DNA from: Macrosteles quadrilineatus
Lineage: Eukaryota > Arthropoda > Insecta > Hemiptera > Cicadellidae
Length of the DNA: 64,000 bases
Reading direction: 5' to 3'
Assembly (NCBI RefSeq): GCF_028750875.1
Contig: NW_026542595.1
Coordinates: forward strand, 182,966,713 to 183,030,712
Shown here: positions 13,105 to 25,632 of the stretch, one piece after another
Layout of the letters: every line of letters begins with the position of its first letter
Numbering within the stretch: the stretch's first letter is position 1
Position numbers and translations under genes: made by a program
Notes under the pieces: model-generated
Database searches by the model: none
The model's input: the letters and a program-made list of their open reading frames with translations, nothing else
Told to the model about the DNA's origin: nothing

Positions 13105-14098
13105 TTTTGGTTGACAGAGTACGCTACTTAATTAATTACCTTAATTACCACTGCGTCGCCGATGACCAGATGATCTGGATAGGCTGTGTCAATTCATGTC
13201 TAGGCTATCTTGGATTGCGGATGGCTCCTCTCCAAGGTTCCCTCATAAATTCGTCTGTGTCAAATAGGGGGTCCACCAGGAGTCTCTCCCTTACCAATCT
13301 TTTAAACTGGGCATTGTTCGCCTGCTTTACTTCAATTGGGAGTCTATTGAAAAGTCTCACTGCCATAACTGGGAAGCTGTTCAGTGACTTACCCAGTCTG
13401 CATCTTGGCACATCCAGATCGATAGCTCCTCTAGTGTTGTGCTGATGTACTGCACCACGCTGTATAAAGTCACCAATGTTCTCCTTAACGTAGCAGACGG
13501 AGTCAAGTACATATTGACTAAAGATGGTAAGAATGTTAAGAGAGGAGAACAGAGGCTTACTGTGGTCTCGACGGCCAGATGAAGTCAAAAGCCTCACTGC
13601 TTTCTTCTGGAGCCGCAGAATCTTCTGACTCTTTGGACAGTGTCCCCATAATAACGACCCATATGAGATATGACTGTGGAACAGGGCGAAATAGGCCGAT
13701 ACCAAAAAATCCACTGGCACTGATTTTTTCAATTTCCTTAGCAAAAAGAGGACTCTAGAAAGCCTATGGCAGACCTGAGTTGCGTGTTCACCCCACGACA
13801 TCTTCGGATCAATCCAGAAGCCAAGGAGCTTCAAGGGGTTCCCAGCATCAGTCGTCTTCAGAGTGCAAATGAGTCGCTGAGTCTTATCATCGTTGAGCTG
13901 CAACTTGTTGCTCACAAACCAATTCTTGGCCTCGTCAAGTAATCTGTCTGAGTCCAGACGTATTTGATCTATGTCCTTTCCCCTTGCCAGCAGGGTAGTG
14001 TCATCCGCATATAAAAGTGAGCGGCCCTGAAGATCTAAATCATTGACAAGAATGACGAAGAGAAGGGGACCAAGCACAGACCCTTGAGGAACCCCATG
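13105..14098 (-). mobile_element. 5'-truncated non-LTR retrotransposon (CR1/Jockey-type LINE)
   Basis: This minus-strand insertion consists of the C-terminal part of a reverse transcriptase and a short 3' region. The reading frame closes with a stop just upstream of the GVPQGS motif (TGA then CAT at 14101-14096), so the copy starts inside the RT palm. 5' truncation is the normal outcome of target-primed reverse transcription. The 3' side ends in short TAATTAA-type repeats (13125-13152) rather than a clear poly(A). I could not find convincing target-site duplications. The copy cannot move on its own. Confidence 0.85.
13205..14095 (-). pseudogene. Reverse transcriptase fragment of a LINE ORF2
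   Basis: This encodes the C-terminal half of an RNA-dependent DNA polymerase that would copy LINE RNA into chromosomal DNA. The open frame runs from GVPQGS-VLGPLLF (palm motif B), through the catalytic YADD box with its two aspartates (about residue 25 of the open part), to a LGFWIDPKMSW segment. The FHSHISYG..LWG and LQKKAVRLL motifs of the thumb region follow. The end reads HNTRG...FNRLPIEVK, typical of CR1/Jockey-group RTs. The endonuclease domain and the N-terminal RT (fingers, motif A) are absent. About 297 codons remain without a frameshift, so it is a fairly young copy. The + strand ORF at 13107-13445 is its antisense shadow. Confidence 0.88.
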
Positions 14099-16359
14099 TC
14101 ACAAACTAAGCTCTTCTACAATGCTCTTAGTCGAAATCAAACGACTAGTTTATAGCATAGCCCTCCTTAAAAGACACAAATTGTGTAGGCAAAATTGTCG
14201 CAATTGAACTACAGTATTGCTACTAGGTGTAGCAAGACTCAGAATTCATGATCCATGCTCTTACAAACCCCCAAACCACAGACAAACTTTTCTAAGGTTT
14301 GAATTACCTACGAACAACGTAGCAAAACACCTTTGCGCTGAAGACTGGCGGTGATGAAAGTGATCTTTCAGTGTACATTTCACTCATCCTACTGCTGGGT
14401 CTGGCTGTGTAGGCAGGTTGAACGGCCTCACAAAATAGCCTCGGTTCCGTCACATTAGGCACCCGTGCTCCATGCAGTAACACTTTCACTGATACACCTT
14501 CGTCTTTGTCAGTGGTGAAGGACTGGGCATTCTTGAAGTATTTAGTTAAAAATATTGTATTTGTTAATGGAGTAGATACAAGTTTGTATTGGGTTTTTTA
14601 AGTGTTTGCAGTAACTACTCTGTGCATCAGTACAAGATTTTAATCTAACGCAACAAACTTTTTTATAGATGCATCTAAGATAATTTCTGACAAAAAATGT
14701 ATAGTACTCGTTTTTTGGGGGAATTAGTAATTTAATTTTCTAATTAATGTAATTCTTTTGTCACCTGGGAATCTAGCAAAAACACCAATTTTCGAACAGT
14801 AGGCCTAATCAAATGTGTGAGCAATATTATTTTACTTAAGTATGTGCAATTCACCCACTACTACCACAGTACACTATTACGTTATCATGGGTTATTAGCT
14901 GAATGTATTGCTTTTTAACTTTCTATTCATGCACACATAATTTAAAATATGTTCCAGTTGATCATTCGTAAAATTATGTAACTTATCTCTTTACTATAGG
15001 AGTATAAAATTTTGACAAAACCTATGTTAACTTAAAATAAACTTTGTATATTTTGTAGTTTTCAAATAAAAATAAAAATTATTCAAGTTTATTACAAAAA
15101 TATTTAAATTGGACTTGATTACAAAATACATTTTTTAACTCTCCGGAGTTCTTCATTCAATTGTTAATTAATATCATTATGATACTGTATATTAAACCTT
15201 CACTACACTCAGTAAATGTTTAGTGTGTAGAATTCTTGTAAGATTTTTAAATAAATAAATATACAGTAAAACTTTGTTGCAGTTTTTCCACGAAGAAAAG
15301 TTTTTACAAAGTGTAATCCACCTGTTGATTACTAAGCATGCGGGCTGGTTTTTGTTTCACTGTTAAACACATTGAAACGAGTAAATCTCTTTCCGAGCGA
15401 GTTCCTGTACAATCGTCTTTAGTGCTATGATTTTTTTAATTGTTGTTTAGTTTTCTGTTGTAATTTCAATTTAAATGGCTTCAAGTATGACATGTGACAT
15501 GTTTTCTTCATCAATTTTGTATCAATATCACTGTCAATATAGGTGTAATATTATATTACATGTTTCTTGTAAAAGTAAATAATTTATTGTTGTGTTCATA
15601 CTGCAATAAATTTAATCTCTAATGGATTTGCTCGAGACAATTTTTAAAAGTTGTTTCGTGTTTGTTGTTTTCATGCTATTTCTTAAAAACTACTGATTTA
15701 CAAATTCCTAATTGTCCGTTGATATCGAATCCAAAGTGGTATGCGCACAATATAAAATCATATAAAAAGTATAGTCCACGCACTCAAGACTAAACGAACG
15801 TAAAAACCATCGATGCATACAGTTAGTTAAACTATAATATGCATCGATGGTAAAAACAAACAAACAAAATGAGCTTCAAATCTTACAATTGGCGATAATA
15901 GGAAGAGAAGTCAACTGTGGAAGGCAGAAGGACGATATTTGAAATTGAGATAGACTTTGTAAAATGAAGGTCCTTAGAAAGATAGCAGCGATTTAGAGAT
16001 GTCCGACTGGGCTTGATGGGGTGTCTACTACTACTGCAATGAAATAAAACTGACCACTGACCACCAACAAACTACGTTCTAACCATGATATTGGTTTACA
16101 TTTGTTGTGGTCGGTGTTAAACAACTAGTATAATATTTAACCAAACAGATTTTTTCCGAAGGATAATTCAACGATATTAACTTACTTGAATTTCTAAATT
16201 ACCATTTACAATATGCATTGTTATTGAGAGACACATTTAGTTTTTGGAGTTGCATGTGCATTTAGTATTGAACTATTAAATTAAATGTCTTTTAACGACC
16301 AATTAATTAGTCCTATGAGTAAGTCATCCTGCGTAGTTTCTGATTGTTTAAAACATAAA
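14099..16359. other. Non-coding stretch, no gene seen
   Basis: No supported gene was found. The stretch from 14660 to 15700 is very AT-rich with several AATAAA words. The minus-strand ORF at 14304-14489 has no recognisable domain. One exact hairpin (15806-15851) is listed separately. Confidence 0.5.
15806..15851. repeat. 14-bp perfect inverted repeat, 18-nt loop
   Basis: ACCATCGATGCATA (15806-15819) and TATGCATCGATGGT (15838-15851) are exact inverse complements. The adjoining GTAAAAA and TAAAAAC are not inverted, so the pairing stops there. It may be a small fold-back insertion. Confidence 0.6.
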
Positions 16360-17091
16360 ATACCCCCGCCGCAGCAAACCTGCAGAATAAGCGATTTTCC
16401 ATTTGCCTGATTGGATTTACACTAAAATGTCTACTTAAAAATATAAAATTTATTTCCTATTTAAATAAAATTAGTTTAACAAGTACAGTACTTAGGTTTG
16501 CTGCATGAGGGAGGGCAAAACGGTTTTTTTTTTGTAAAATGATAATAGTTAGTAAGAAATAAAAACATTTTCCAAATTTGATCAAAATATGTTCATAAAC
16601 AAGCAAACTGCAACAGTTTACTTGTTCTTTATAAGAATAACATGGGAATTTTAAATAGATTTTTTTTTTTGAATTTTCTCCGTAACCATTAGGCGCATAA
16701 TAACACTTCAATATACTAAAATATTTGTTTTTTTAAGCTCTACGAAATGGCCTGGGAAGAAATTGCTAAATTTTATGTTTTTTGGGTCAAAAATGGGAAA
16801 AACCTCTTTTTACCCCGTAAAACCCCCCCGTAAACCCCCGTTCCCATAGTCCGATCATGCTGGTTCGCGAACTGGTTCATGTTTATCCCGCCTTACACCT
16901 TCAAACCAAATTTTATCAAAATCGGACAAACATTACTCAAATATATATATATATATATACATACAAATTTGAACGAATGGTGTTTTTGGTCTCTGGGGAC
17001 ATTAAAATGAAAAAGTAAATCGGTCCTGGGCCTAGGTCTTACCATGAGACCTACGGTAATAGCTACTTCCCTATAGGGAAATTCGCTAAAA
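16360..17091 (+). repeat. Interspersed repeat family A, copy 2 (reference-like)
   Basis: This is the cleanest of the four copies. The left end is ATACCCCCGCCGCAGC and the right end CCCTATAGGGAAATTCGCTAAAA. The internal order is a GCAGCAAACCT/AGGTTTGCTGC inverted pair, a poly-T tract, CTCCGTAACC, a CCCCGTAAAACCCCCC segment, CCGATCATGCTGGTTCGCG, a (TA)n tract at about 16938-16960, then GAACGAATGGTGTTTTTGG and a right-end hairpin around CCCTATAGGG. No protein is encoded. Minus-strand ORFs inside it are chance. Confidence 0.75.
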
Positions 17092-20000
17092 TGTGTAATG
17101 AATCTATGCATGTAAGTGTGAAAATGTGTAAAGAGGTGTTTGACAACATAAATACACCGAAACGATGTACTTGTTGAAATATAACGTTATAAGGATACTC
17201 AGTTCATCATAACATGTCAACAAATAATAAAGTACTAACTTCGATCAGTATGATTTGTGTTGTCACGTAAGGATAAATGTTTATAACGCTGATAAGACGA
17301 AATTCGCATGAAATACAATTTATGCAAATTCCTTGTTATTTAGACGTCCTGCGTGCAAGATTAAGTTTTTCAGAAAAGTGATATTCGGAAGATTGAAAGT
17401 TGGTTGGCAATTTGACACCGTGGAGCTGGGTGGGATTAAAACTTTAGTCACTGACTTAAACGACTTTTGATTCGGGTCGTTTCGAAACTCTGCTGTTGTA
17501 TCTGCGATCATCGCGAGTTTCCGTTGCCACGTCATAAATCTCACTTGTATTTCCGCTTTATCATTTGATTTATTCGTACTCTTTGGATTGTTTCTCTAAA
17601 AAGTGGTTACAAAACGTTTATTTTGTGTCAGAAACGTATTATTTTGTTGTTAAATTCGATTTTTGTATCATAAGTTTTCACGATGACAAGTTGAACGTGG
17701 ATATGCTATTCACTAAAACTGTATTTAGTGACACAGTACTGCATCTGCATGCCAGATAAATAATAGTTGAAACCCGCTCGATTAATGATAATAAGTGTGT
17801 TGACATCCACATAAATGAATTATGATACTCAAGTAAGACTACAACCTTTCGCAGATTTGACCAACTATTGTTGTCTACATTATTTTAGGGTTAAAACTAA
17901 TCTTACATTAAGATTGTTTATTATCTTTGATAAACTGAAGGATGTTTAGGTTATATATTCTATTATTTGTATTTGTAGTATCGGTTCACTATTTATTACT
18001 ATTATTGGTTAACTATTTATTTTTTGTTATTCTACCAAATTAAAAATCAACTCAAACCAAACAAAATTATTCATAAACTATTGTTTTTGTCTCCGGTGCT
18101 ATAACCTAAGTAAAAAATAACACACACTGTAACGGGTAATATATGTCTTAAAATAAGTTAATAACCATTTATACTTAAAATCAGTGCAATCAAGCATTAG
18201 GAACTGGACATTACTGGTTGTGTCCAAATTGAAGTAAAATAAATATTAATAATGAATTAGTGCATATTTTTGTATGTTTATTGAACAATATTCGCCCTGT
18301 GGTAGGTGCGTGAACCTTATGTACTAAGGGTTCAGGTTAAATCCCGTCATTACTAAAGCTTGTGGTAATCTTGACTCGATGATTAGGAACCCACCACAAG
18401 AATTTAGGTGTAATTATTTTGGAAACAAAAAAGGTAATGCTTACAAACAGAAAAACCCCCTTCACTATTAGCTATACGATTAATTTAATTTCAATTTAAG
18501 CATACGTATCTGATGTCAGCAAAGTCGTACAGTCAAGTCAACACCACCACCACCAGACTGTACCACATGTTAGTGGTGTGTAACCACGAGTGACGCTACA
18601 AAGCCACATGTGGATAATGTTTGGTTACTTTAGTAACTTATGGTATTAACTTGCATCCTAGAAACTGGAATATATTAAATATCTAGAAAGACAAAAATGA
18701 GTGTACACACTCAAAACCAAAGAACTTAAGATAGATTGACTATTGGATAACTGGACTGATATTGGTATAAAAGATAATTTAATATCCTAAAATCGTACCT
18801 AAAAACGTACTGTTTGAATTCAAATTTCGGAGTAGGAGCTTTTGGATGTACAATGAATACAAATTTATCCTTATAGCTTATTAGATAAAACCACCGGTTT
18901 AATTTAAAATTTTCTGTAATTTTGTATTAATTTTCTAATTTCAAATCAAAAGGCAACTGTGGTTGGAATGAAATCAAAGAAAGTTTAATAAATATATGTG
19001 ACACCTTTGAGGTGTTGTTTCCATCAATGATGAGTGTGCAACTTTTTCTACATAAGATTTAAGTAACTACTCGACTCTCTTATTCTTTCTTACACCGTTG
19101 TTGCTAACCACGTATAAAGGAACTAAAAAAAAAAAAAAAAAATGAATCAAATCCTGTCTCCCTACTTCTTATCATACCCTAATTAAATTTAACAACAAAT
19201 ATATTTGGGGTGCAGTAGCAGGAATGATTAAATTTAAATAGATTAAAGTCTCCAAAGAGACTTTAATTCACTAGCTACTTGACATTATATAATCAGCCTT
19301 TTTCTAACCAATTGCACTAAGCGTTGGTGTTATAGTGCAGTTGCAATTAAAGCTTAAAGCCAGTAAAGTAGGCGATAAACCCGCTCGGGGAGTCTCAGTT
19401 TAATATTGGCCCAAGTTGGCGCAACAACAAGAGGGGCTGATTAACTTTTGGGGCGCTTCAGCCCTTAAGCTGTCTGGTGGCTGAAAAAGTTCTCGCCATA
19501 AACCATTACACCATTACCATTACACCATTATTACACATTAATCATCATACAGTCTGTTTAATATGCTTAATTTTATATAGATAGTTTCGTCTAGTAAAAG
19601 ATGTGTACAAGTATGAGAACTGAGTTGACAATTTTATTAAAAAAATATAAATTTCCTTTCAAAATTTTAAAAATTGTTATTTTTTAACCACTGAAATAGC
19701 CAATGAATCACTCATGATCTTTAAAATCAAGTTAACACCGTTGTATTTTAAATTGGTCGTAAAATATTTTGAGGGTTTGAATTTTCACACAAAATAATCT
19801 ATGTACTTGTAATAATAATCTATTGTGTCAATATGAAACATTTAAATACAAACACAAAAACATGGATTCGAGCAAACTGAAACTGAGCATAAAAACCTAG
19901 AAATTCAAAGAAATAGGATTTTAACAACATGAATCATAAGTAGATGTGGAGCTAAAGCATTATGAGATACAGCCAGGGTGTAACCTGATAAATTTTGCGT

Positions 20001-21010
20001 TATTCTACCTCATTTTGAAAAAAAGTCTCAATATTTCAGCTATTTTTCACTTGGTGTGTTTGATAACAAATTGTCATTCTAAGTAAAAGTGACCTAGAAA
20101 TTTTCTTTTCATCACAACCATTTTTAGTGACTTGATATAAACTATACAAATTAAATGGCATTCCTTTAAAAGTTTGTAACTAGGCCAAGTTTTTATTTTT
20201 TATTTTTTTTTCAGGATTATTTTTGCTAACACCCATATCAAGTTTCTATAATGATCGGTTGGAACAATTTAAAGATACAATTTTTATGTAAAAATATTAA
20301 ATGACAGATATCTGGTTATCGAAGTGATTTTCAAGAACATTTCATTCTATATTTCCTCTTTATTTTGACCTATTCAACCATTAGCCAGAGTTTGTCTGTT
20401 TACTGTTTTTATATGTTAAAATAGTCATGTGTTAGTGTTGTATTACCTTTGCGCTAGAAGTTTTGTGTTCAGTACGAAAAACATATATACGTACAGAAAC
20501 CGCATATATTTAAACAAATTACAGATATAATCTTCAGTACGCTATAGCATAGATAGCATTTTAATCTATGGCTATAGTTTTCGCGTTTAGAACGAAAATG
20601 TTGCCCAAATTACCAACGAATTCAAACTGTAAAATTCAAGGCAGCACTTCTTGTCAAAAAGTTTGTTCAATTACGAAATTCAATGTTCTAAAACGCTATT
20701 GGGTTATACAACTTTCCGCCCAGTTTGTGTCAGTTAAAGCTACGTCACGCGCGAAAGAGTGAGACAGGGATGTCTGGACAAGTTTGACCTAAAATAATGT
20801 TTTGTTTTCACTACTCTCTCGATTTAGGCGTACATTTGCATTATGTTTTATTGTTTACTTGGATTTGTCCGCTCCCGCTTCAACTTAGAGGGTTTGTTAT
20901 ATGTTTAGACTATCTTTATCACTATGCTGGTATATTTTGACTTTTATGTTACTTTTATATTATGAACCCAACACATTCTTATTGTGTGATGGTCTTTTAT
21001 TAATTGTCAC
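17092..21010. other. AT-rich non-coding stretch with minor repeats
   Basis: No gene is supported. It contains an 18-A run (19125-19142), simple CCATTACACCATTA repeats near 19503-19535, and a GC-richer relic at 19375-19500. It also has a strong 3' splice-like tract (T-rich, then CAG at 20212-20214) with no open exon after it. The ORF at 20568-20762 shows no recognisable domain. Confidence 0.5.
18295..18350 (+). repeat. Possible degenerate tRNA-SINE head
   Basis: GGTTAAATCCCG (18335-18346) resembles a B box, preceded by GGTGCGTGAACC, which could be a decayed A-box region. The likeness is weak. It is listed because four better relatives occur in the window. Confidence 0.25.
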
Positions 21011-21014
21011 TGTA

Positions 21015-21046
21015 TTCTAACGTGTTCGTTTTGTTTGCAGGTAAGT
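21015..21046 (+). promoter_or_regulatory. Candidate recursive-splicing ratchet point 1
   Basis: In order there is a TTCTAAC branchpoint (21015-21021, branch A about 20 nt before the AG), a T-rich pyrimidine tract, and TTTGCAG ending at 21040. GTAAGT, a full 5' splice site, follows immediately at 21041-21046. A 3' splice site joined directly to a 5' splice site with no exon between is the signature of ratchet points that remove long insect introns stepwise. The next match of this quality is at 44732 on the same strand. Function is inferred from the signals alone. Confidence 0.5.
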
Positions 21047-22264
21047 GTTGTCAGAAGTTGCAACCTTAGTAAGTAATAGTATTACAGTTAGAAGATTATG
21101 CTGTTTACGTAATTTAAGTTATGAAAGTGGTAAAATAGGCCAGAATTTAACTTATGATATCGTTGGGACTCAAAACAATGACAGGATTTTGGACCAGGAT
21201 CGAAGTCATAGAAAGTGACCTTAAAGAGAAACCGATTTATAGAGCCTTATAGAACCTAACTTTCCAGTCCTAACCACTGAGCTAGAAAAGAACTGTAGGT
21301 AGCACTGGCACGGTAATGGAAACGCTGTAACATTTTGTTATGGTGGTACCAGCTAGGGGGAACCAACAAGCTCATTGGCTCATGGCTTTATTCCACAATC
21401 CCCTATTCCACAACAATTCCACAATCCCCTATTTCCCTAGTTTTAATGTACCAATAGTCGTCTCGCGATTCTCTCATTCAGTGCTACCTCCAGGTTTATC
21501 TATAGCCATTCCATTACCCAGTGGATCTAACCTAACAGATGAAGGGAGTCCCATCAAAGTTCTAACCTAATTAGAATTATTTAGAACCATTATTCAGTGG
21601 TCTGATCTATTACCTTCAAAAGGATAAAGTAAGACAATTTGTAAAATCAAGACTTGACCTAAATGATCTTCTGCTCTAGCTTTTAAGTACTTCCTACGGA
21701 ATTACTAGATCACTATATGTAAGATCAAGATGCAATAACATCCCAACGCCCAATCTGAGGCTAAAGGCTAAGGATATTGAAGCAGTGGGTAACACTTAAC
21801 GTGATGTCCGCCTACAACATCACTGGCGGTCGTTGTCGTTTCAACTCACGTTAACGTTAATGAGTAACGTTACTGCGACATCGTGTTGGGGGTTTGTTTG
21901 GACGAGCAACTGCAAAGATTAGCTGCCATCGTACATGTGTTTAACCTAGTTAATACGTTTTAAGTGCCTTACATAACGTCAGTTTTTTCCCCATTTTAGT
22001 TATGTGGTTTATAAAGGAAGTTTTATCTCTTAAAACTGCCCAAGTATTTAACTATTTTCTCTGGTATAAATGCTGTTAAAGTACATAAATTTGGGGTTTT
22101 ACTGATGACTAAATTTGTCCATTCTGGTGTGAAGTTAACTTATCCCAGGTTTATATGCGTTTATATGCGAATTTGTTATTAGTGCCGCGGCTAGAAGTTC
22201 GTTTCGGAATGCCCATTTTACTCCAAAGTTATGATATATGTAATCCTAAGTTTTTTACAATTTG

Positions 22265-22385
22265 TTTTACAAGGTGCGCATAACGTGTGGTGAGGACTTT
22301 TAAGCTTGAACACTCTGCCCTGGGTACCAGGGTTTAAATCACCCCAACCATGAATGGTTTTTGGTATGTGACAACGCCATGAACT
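22265..22385 (+). mobile_element. Degenerate tRNA-derived SINE
   Basis: GGTACCAGGGTTTAAATCACCCC contains a decayed B box (GGTTTAAATCA) and is followed by GTATGTGACAACGCCATGAA. That tail corresponds to the (C)ATGTGATAATGCCG word after the tRNA head in the better SINE copies at 40182 and 59575. The A-box side (GTGGTGAGGACTTTTAAGC) is weak. It is an old copy with no clear A tail or target duplication. Confidence 0.45.
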
Positions 22386-23004
22386 AAAGGTTTTTGACGT
22401 TTTGAAAACACCAAATAAGAGATATTTCTTTATGTATTGGGAAACTCACTGCACCAAACTCCATACTATAATTTAACCATAAGAAAATCCGCAATATTAA
22501 GTTTCCACCCTTTTGTCTTCCATGTTTTCATTATCAATGTGATGAAGTTACATTTTTGGATTCCATGAACCAAAAATCAAAATCAAATTGTATGGTTGTT
22601 TTTGGATCATTGTATTGAAAAGCGAAATATTTTGGCCATTAAAATTTCTAAGAATAATTTCCTACTCTATTGTTTATTTGGCTAAAAAATATAGTCTAGT
22701 TTATAGCTTATTTTGAAATAAAAACACCAGTACGTTATCAGTTTTTGATTTATATGATTATTTATCAAAATTCAACCAACAGGATACAATTATTGATCTA
22801 CTAAGTTAGAGTGCAGATCTTACAGTTTTGGATGCCAATTAGAACTGTTTTAGCTATAAAATGATGTCGTGATTCGGTTATTTATCTTTATCTGTCGATT
22901 CTCCTTTCAAGAAAACAAATTATGCTCTGAGGATTTAATCCATAATAAAGAAATCCCTCCATCAAGCTCCGATGTAATAAACAACAGATAGATCTATTTT
23001 AATA

Positions 23005-23989
23005 ATACCCGCGCCGCAGCAAACCTGCAGACTAAGCGAATTTCCATTTACCTGGCTGGATTTCTACTCAAATATTCCCTTAAAATTGTCAGATTTATTT
23101 CATATTTAAATAACATTAATTTTAATGAGTACTTAGGTTTGCTGCTACAGGGATTGTATTGAGGTGTGTTTTTTATTGAAATATTGATAGCGTAGTATGG
23201 AATTAATAAAATGGAAAAAATGTTATAAAAGTTTATCCATAAACAAGCTAACTACGGTACAACAGTTTATTTATTCTCCATAAGAATAACATGGGAATTT
23301 AAAATTTAAATTTTTTTGAATTATCTCCGTAACCGTTAGGCATACAACAACGCTCCAATATACTAAATTATTTATTTTTTTAAGCTCTACAATACGGTTT
23401 GTAAGGAAGTTGTGAAATTTTGTGTTTTTAGGGTAAAAAATGGGAAACCCCAATTCTTACCCTATAAAACCCCCCATAAACCCCCGTTCCCATAGTCCGA
23501 TCATGCTGGTTCGCGAACTCGTTCGAATAAACGTAGGTTTACACGTTTGTACCAAATTTCATTAAAATCGGATCACTTTTTCTCGAGTTATCGCGCTAAC
23601 GGACACACATATATATAAATATATACTATTTTCTTGCATTTTTAGGGCTACTAATATAATAAAATTAAAACATATATAACAAAGTACCCTTTTTAGTAAT
23701 TATTTTATTTTTCATGACAAAATGAAAAAAATTTTTTCATGAAAAAATGACTTGACAATGGACTTAGTTCCGAAACCAGTCGTCATGAAAAATAAAATAA
23801 TTACTAAAAAGGGTACTTTGTTATATATGTTTTAATTTTATAAATATATACATATATGAATTTGAACGGATGGTGTTTTTGGCCTGTGGGGACCTCAAAA
23901 CGAAAAAGTAAATCGGTCCCGGGTCTAGGTCTTACCTTGAGACCTAAGGTAGGTAATAGCTTTTTCCCTATATGGGAAATTCGCTAAAA
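23005..23989 (+). repeat. Interspersed repeat family A, copy 3 (interrupted)
   Basis: The termini match family A (left ATACCCGCGCCGCAGC, right GGGAAATTCGCTAAAA). Compared with copy 2 it is longer because a ~200-bp unit, including the perfect palindrome at 23660-23840, lies in its (TA)n tract. The flanking words CGAGTTATCGCGCTAACGG and TGAATTTGAACGGATGG are intact on each side. No coding capacity is present. Confidence 0.75.
23660..23840. mobile_element. Nested palindrome with perfect 59-bp arms
   Basis: Arms 23660-23718 and 23782-23840 are exact inverse complements over 59 bases, separated by a 63-base centre. The centre contains its own short palindrome (ATGAAAAAAATTTTTTCAT). It also holds the string TTGACAATGG...TTCCGAAACCAGTC, which resembles the GA-rich core words of small self-cleaving motifs carried by Penelope-like elements; that likeness is weak. 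Perfect arm identity points to recent formation or arm-to-arm conversion. It sits inside family-A copy 3. Confidence 0.75.
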
Positions 23990-25002
23990 CGGGCTCAATT
24001 TATTGAGATACTTTAGCAGGATGCTGTATGCATAAACTGTGCTGAATTTACTGTTATGTGTGGAGCTTTATGGCGTAGTATATAAGCGGCTTCACAATGC
24101 TCACCCGATAACAGAACTGGGCCAAACTTTGCGAAGTTGTGTGTTCGCCAAGTACACGACACTAAGTACATCTTGTTATATGGCTTTGCAAACGATTGCA
24201 ATTAGTTAAAGTTTTCAGTATAAATTCAACTAATATTAATTATATCCTAATGCTGTATATTTAATATGTATCTGTTAATGGTAGTTTTAGTTACTATACA
24301 AAACATAACAATATTATACTCTTAAATTAAATATTTCCCATTTAAAGCTGGGTTTCAGATACAGTTTTCATTACTTAGGCGTGCCCGACGGTGTGCCTTT
24401 TGTGAATATTAACCCTGAATCTTCCCTCAAGTCTTGGTGTCGGGTAGTTTTAGAGTGTCGTATCGTATTGGACCCTTTATAAGCTTTTAATATTTCTACT
24501 CAGTTATAAGCCGTCATTTTACACTCGATACAAATATCAAAAAAGACTTAGCAATCCGACCCTGTGTAAGCTCAGTTACACCGCTAAAACCCAAGACTAT
24601 CAAAATGAAAAAAAATCTTATTCTTTTAGGCCTACAGTAGGCCTACTATATATAAAACTATTCAACTGATTTATTTATATTTAATTTATAAAGGGGTTTT
24701 AAATAGTTTACAAATACTAGTGTATTGTAACTTACAATGTTCTTACCGATTATTTAAGTTTAACAACATATCTACATCAGTTAAGTCTGTAAAAAAATAA
24801 TTTTTACTAATAAATGGTTTATGTATCCTTTTTTTGAAAATTAAATACATGCGATAATTCTATTCAAAATAAAATTAGAGACTATTTGTATTCGGATTTA
24901 ACAACGTTAAGCAGGCAAAAGACCGAAGACGTGAAGATTACATTGGATACTCTTGGTAATTACCTGTCAGCAATAAATTGGCCAAAAGGCGGCGATATGT
25001 CG

Positions 25003-25020
25003 TTGGCGCGATGGCGGGAA
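25003..25020. promoter_or_regulatory. Overlapping E2F-like words
   Basis: TTGGCGCG (25003-25010) is followed by GGCGGGAA (25013-25020), both close to E2F half consensus sequences. The surrounding 24975-25060 is locally GC-richer. It resembles the pair at 300-328, but the first site is imperfect. Confidence 0.25.
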
Positions 25021-25550
25021 TTTACGTCGAGGGATTGTTACCCCCCTCCTTACCTCCCTTGGTGATAACTGTTAAAGTCAAGGGGCGCAATGTGGAACTG
25101 CTGTATGCTTAAGTTGCATTACAGTTTTGTTGTTGAATTTGTATTTGCATTTGTTTCAGGGCTTGAGAATGGATTTAGAATATGAATAGGATGTTTGTAA
25201 CCTTCTCTAATTTGTATAGATTTGGTTTATAAAATATGTATATATATATTTCCTATAAATATGATGCAGGTGTATTCTAGTAAATCAAACTGTAATTCGT
25301 CTTTTTCTTGGTATGGTATTCATCATCTAGTAAATATTAAGAGTTGTGTCTTGTAAAATAGTTATTGGTTAATTAATCGTAAATATTAAAATTAAGTAGC
25401 GAAATTGTAGACTTCGATAACAGACACAATCGCATATTTCCGTTATATTTTCACATTACGAAATTACATATAACTTTCAAGTGTCTTTTAACTTGTTTAA
25501 AATGGGCTTGATTCAAAGTAGTATTGTGAGCTGAATTTATTATATTTCAG

Positions 25551-25632
25551 CTCCATATGGAGTAAGTCATGGAGTAAGAAGAACGCCGATATGAAAACTG
25601 TTAAGGCAAATCTCGATGTATTTTATGCATCG
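25551..25632 (+). CDS. Candidate 82-nt internal coding exon
   Basis: A 3' splice site (TTATTATATTTCAG ending at 25550) and a strong 5' splice site (CG|GTAAGT at 25633) delimit 82 bases. One frame is fully open: one leading base, then 27 codons encoding SIWSKSWSKKNADMKTVKAN and LDVFYAS. The exon would enter with one base completing a codon and leave in phase 0. The same frame stays open from 25522 to 25935 (138 codons), with a hydrophobic stretch LVVVAIIFVAF near the end, which is long for this AT content. I do not recognise the protein. It could be a cassette or retained-intron exon of a host gene, or chance. Confidence 0.3.

Noticed and set aside
13107..13445. 112-codon + strand ORF
   Set aside because: It is the antisense shadow of the LINE reverse transcriptase frame on the minus strand.
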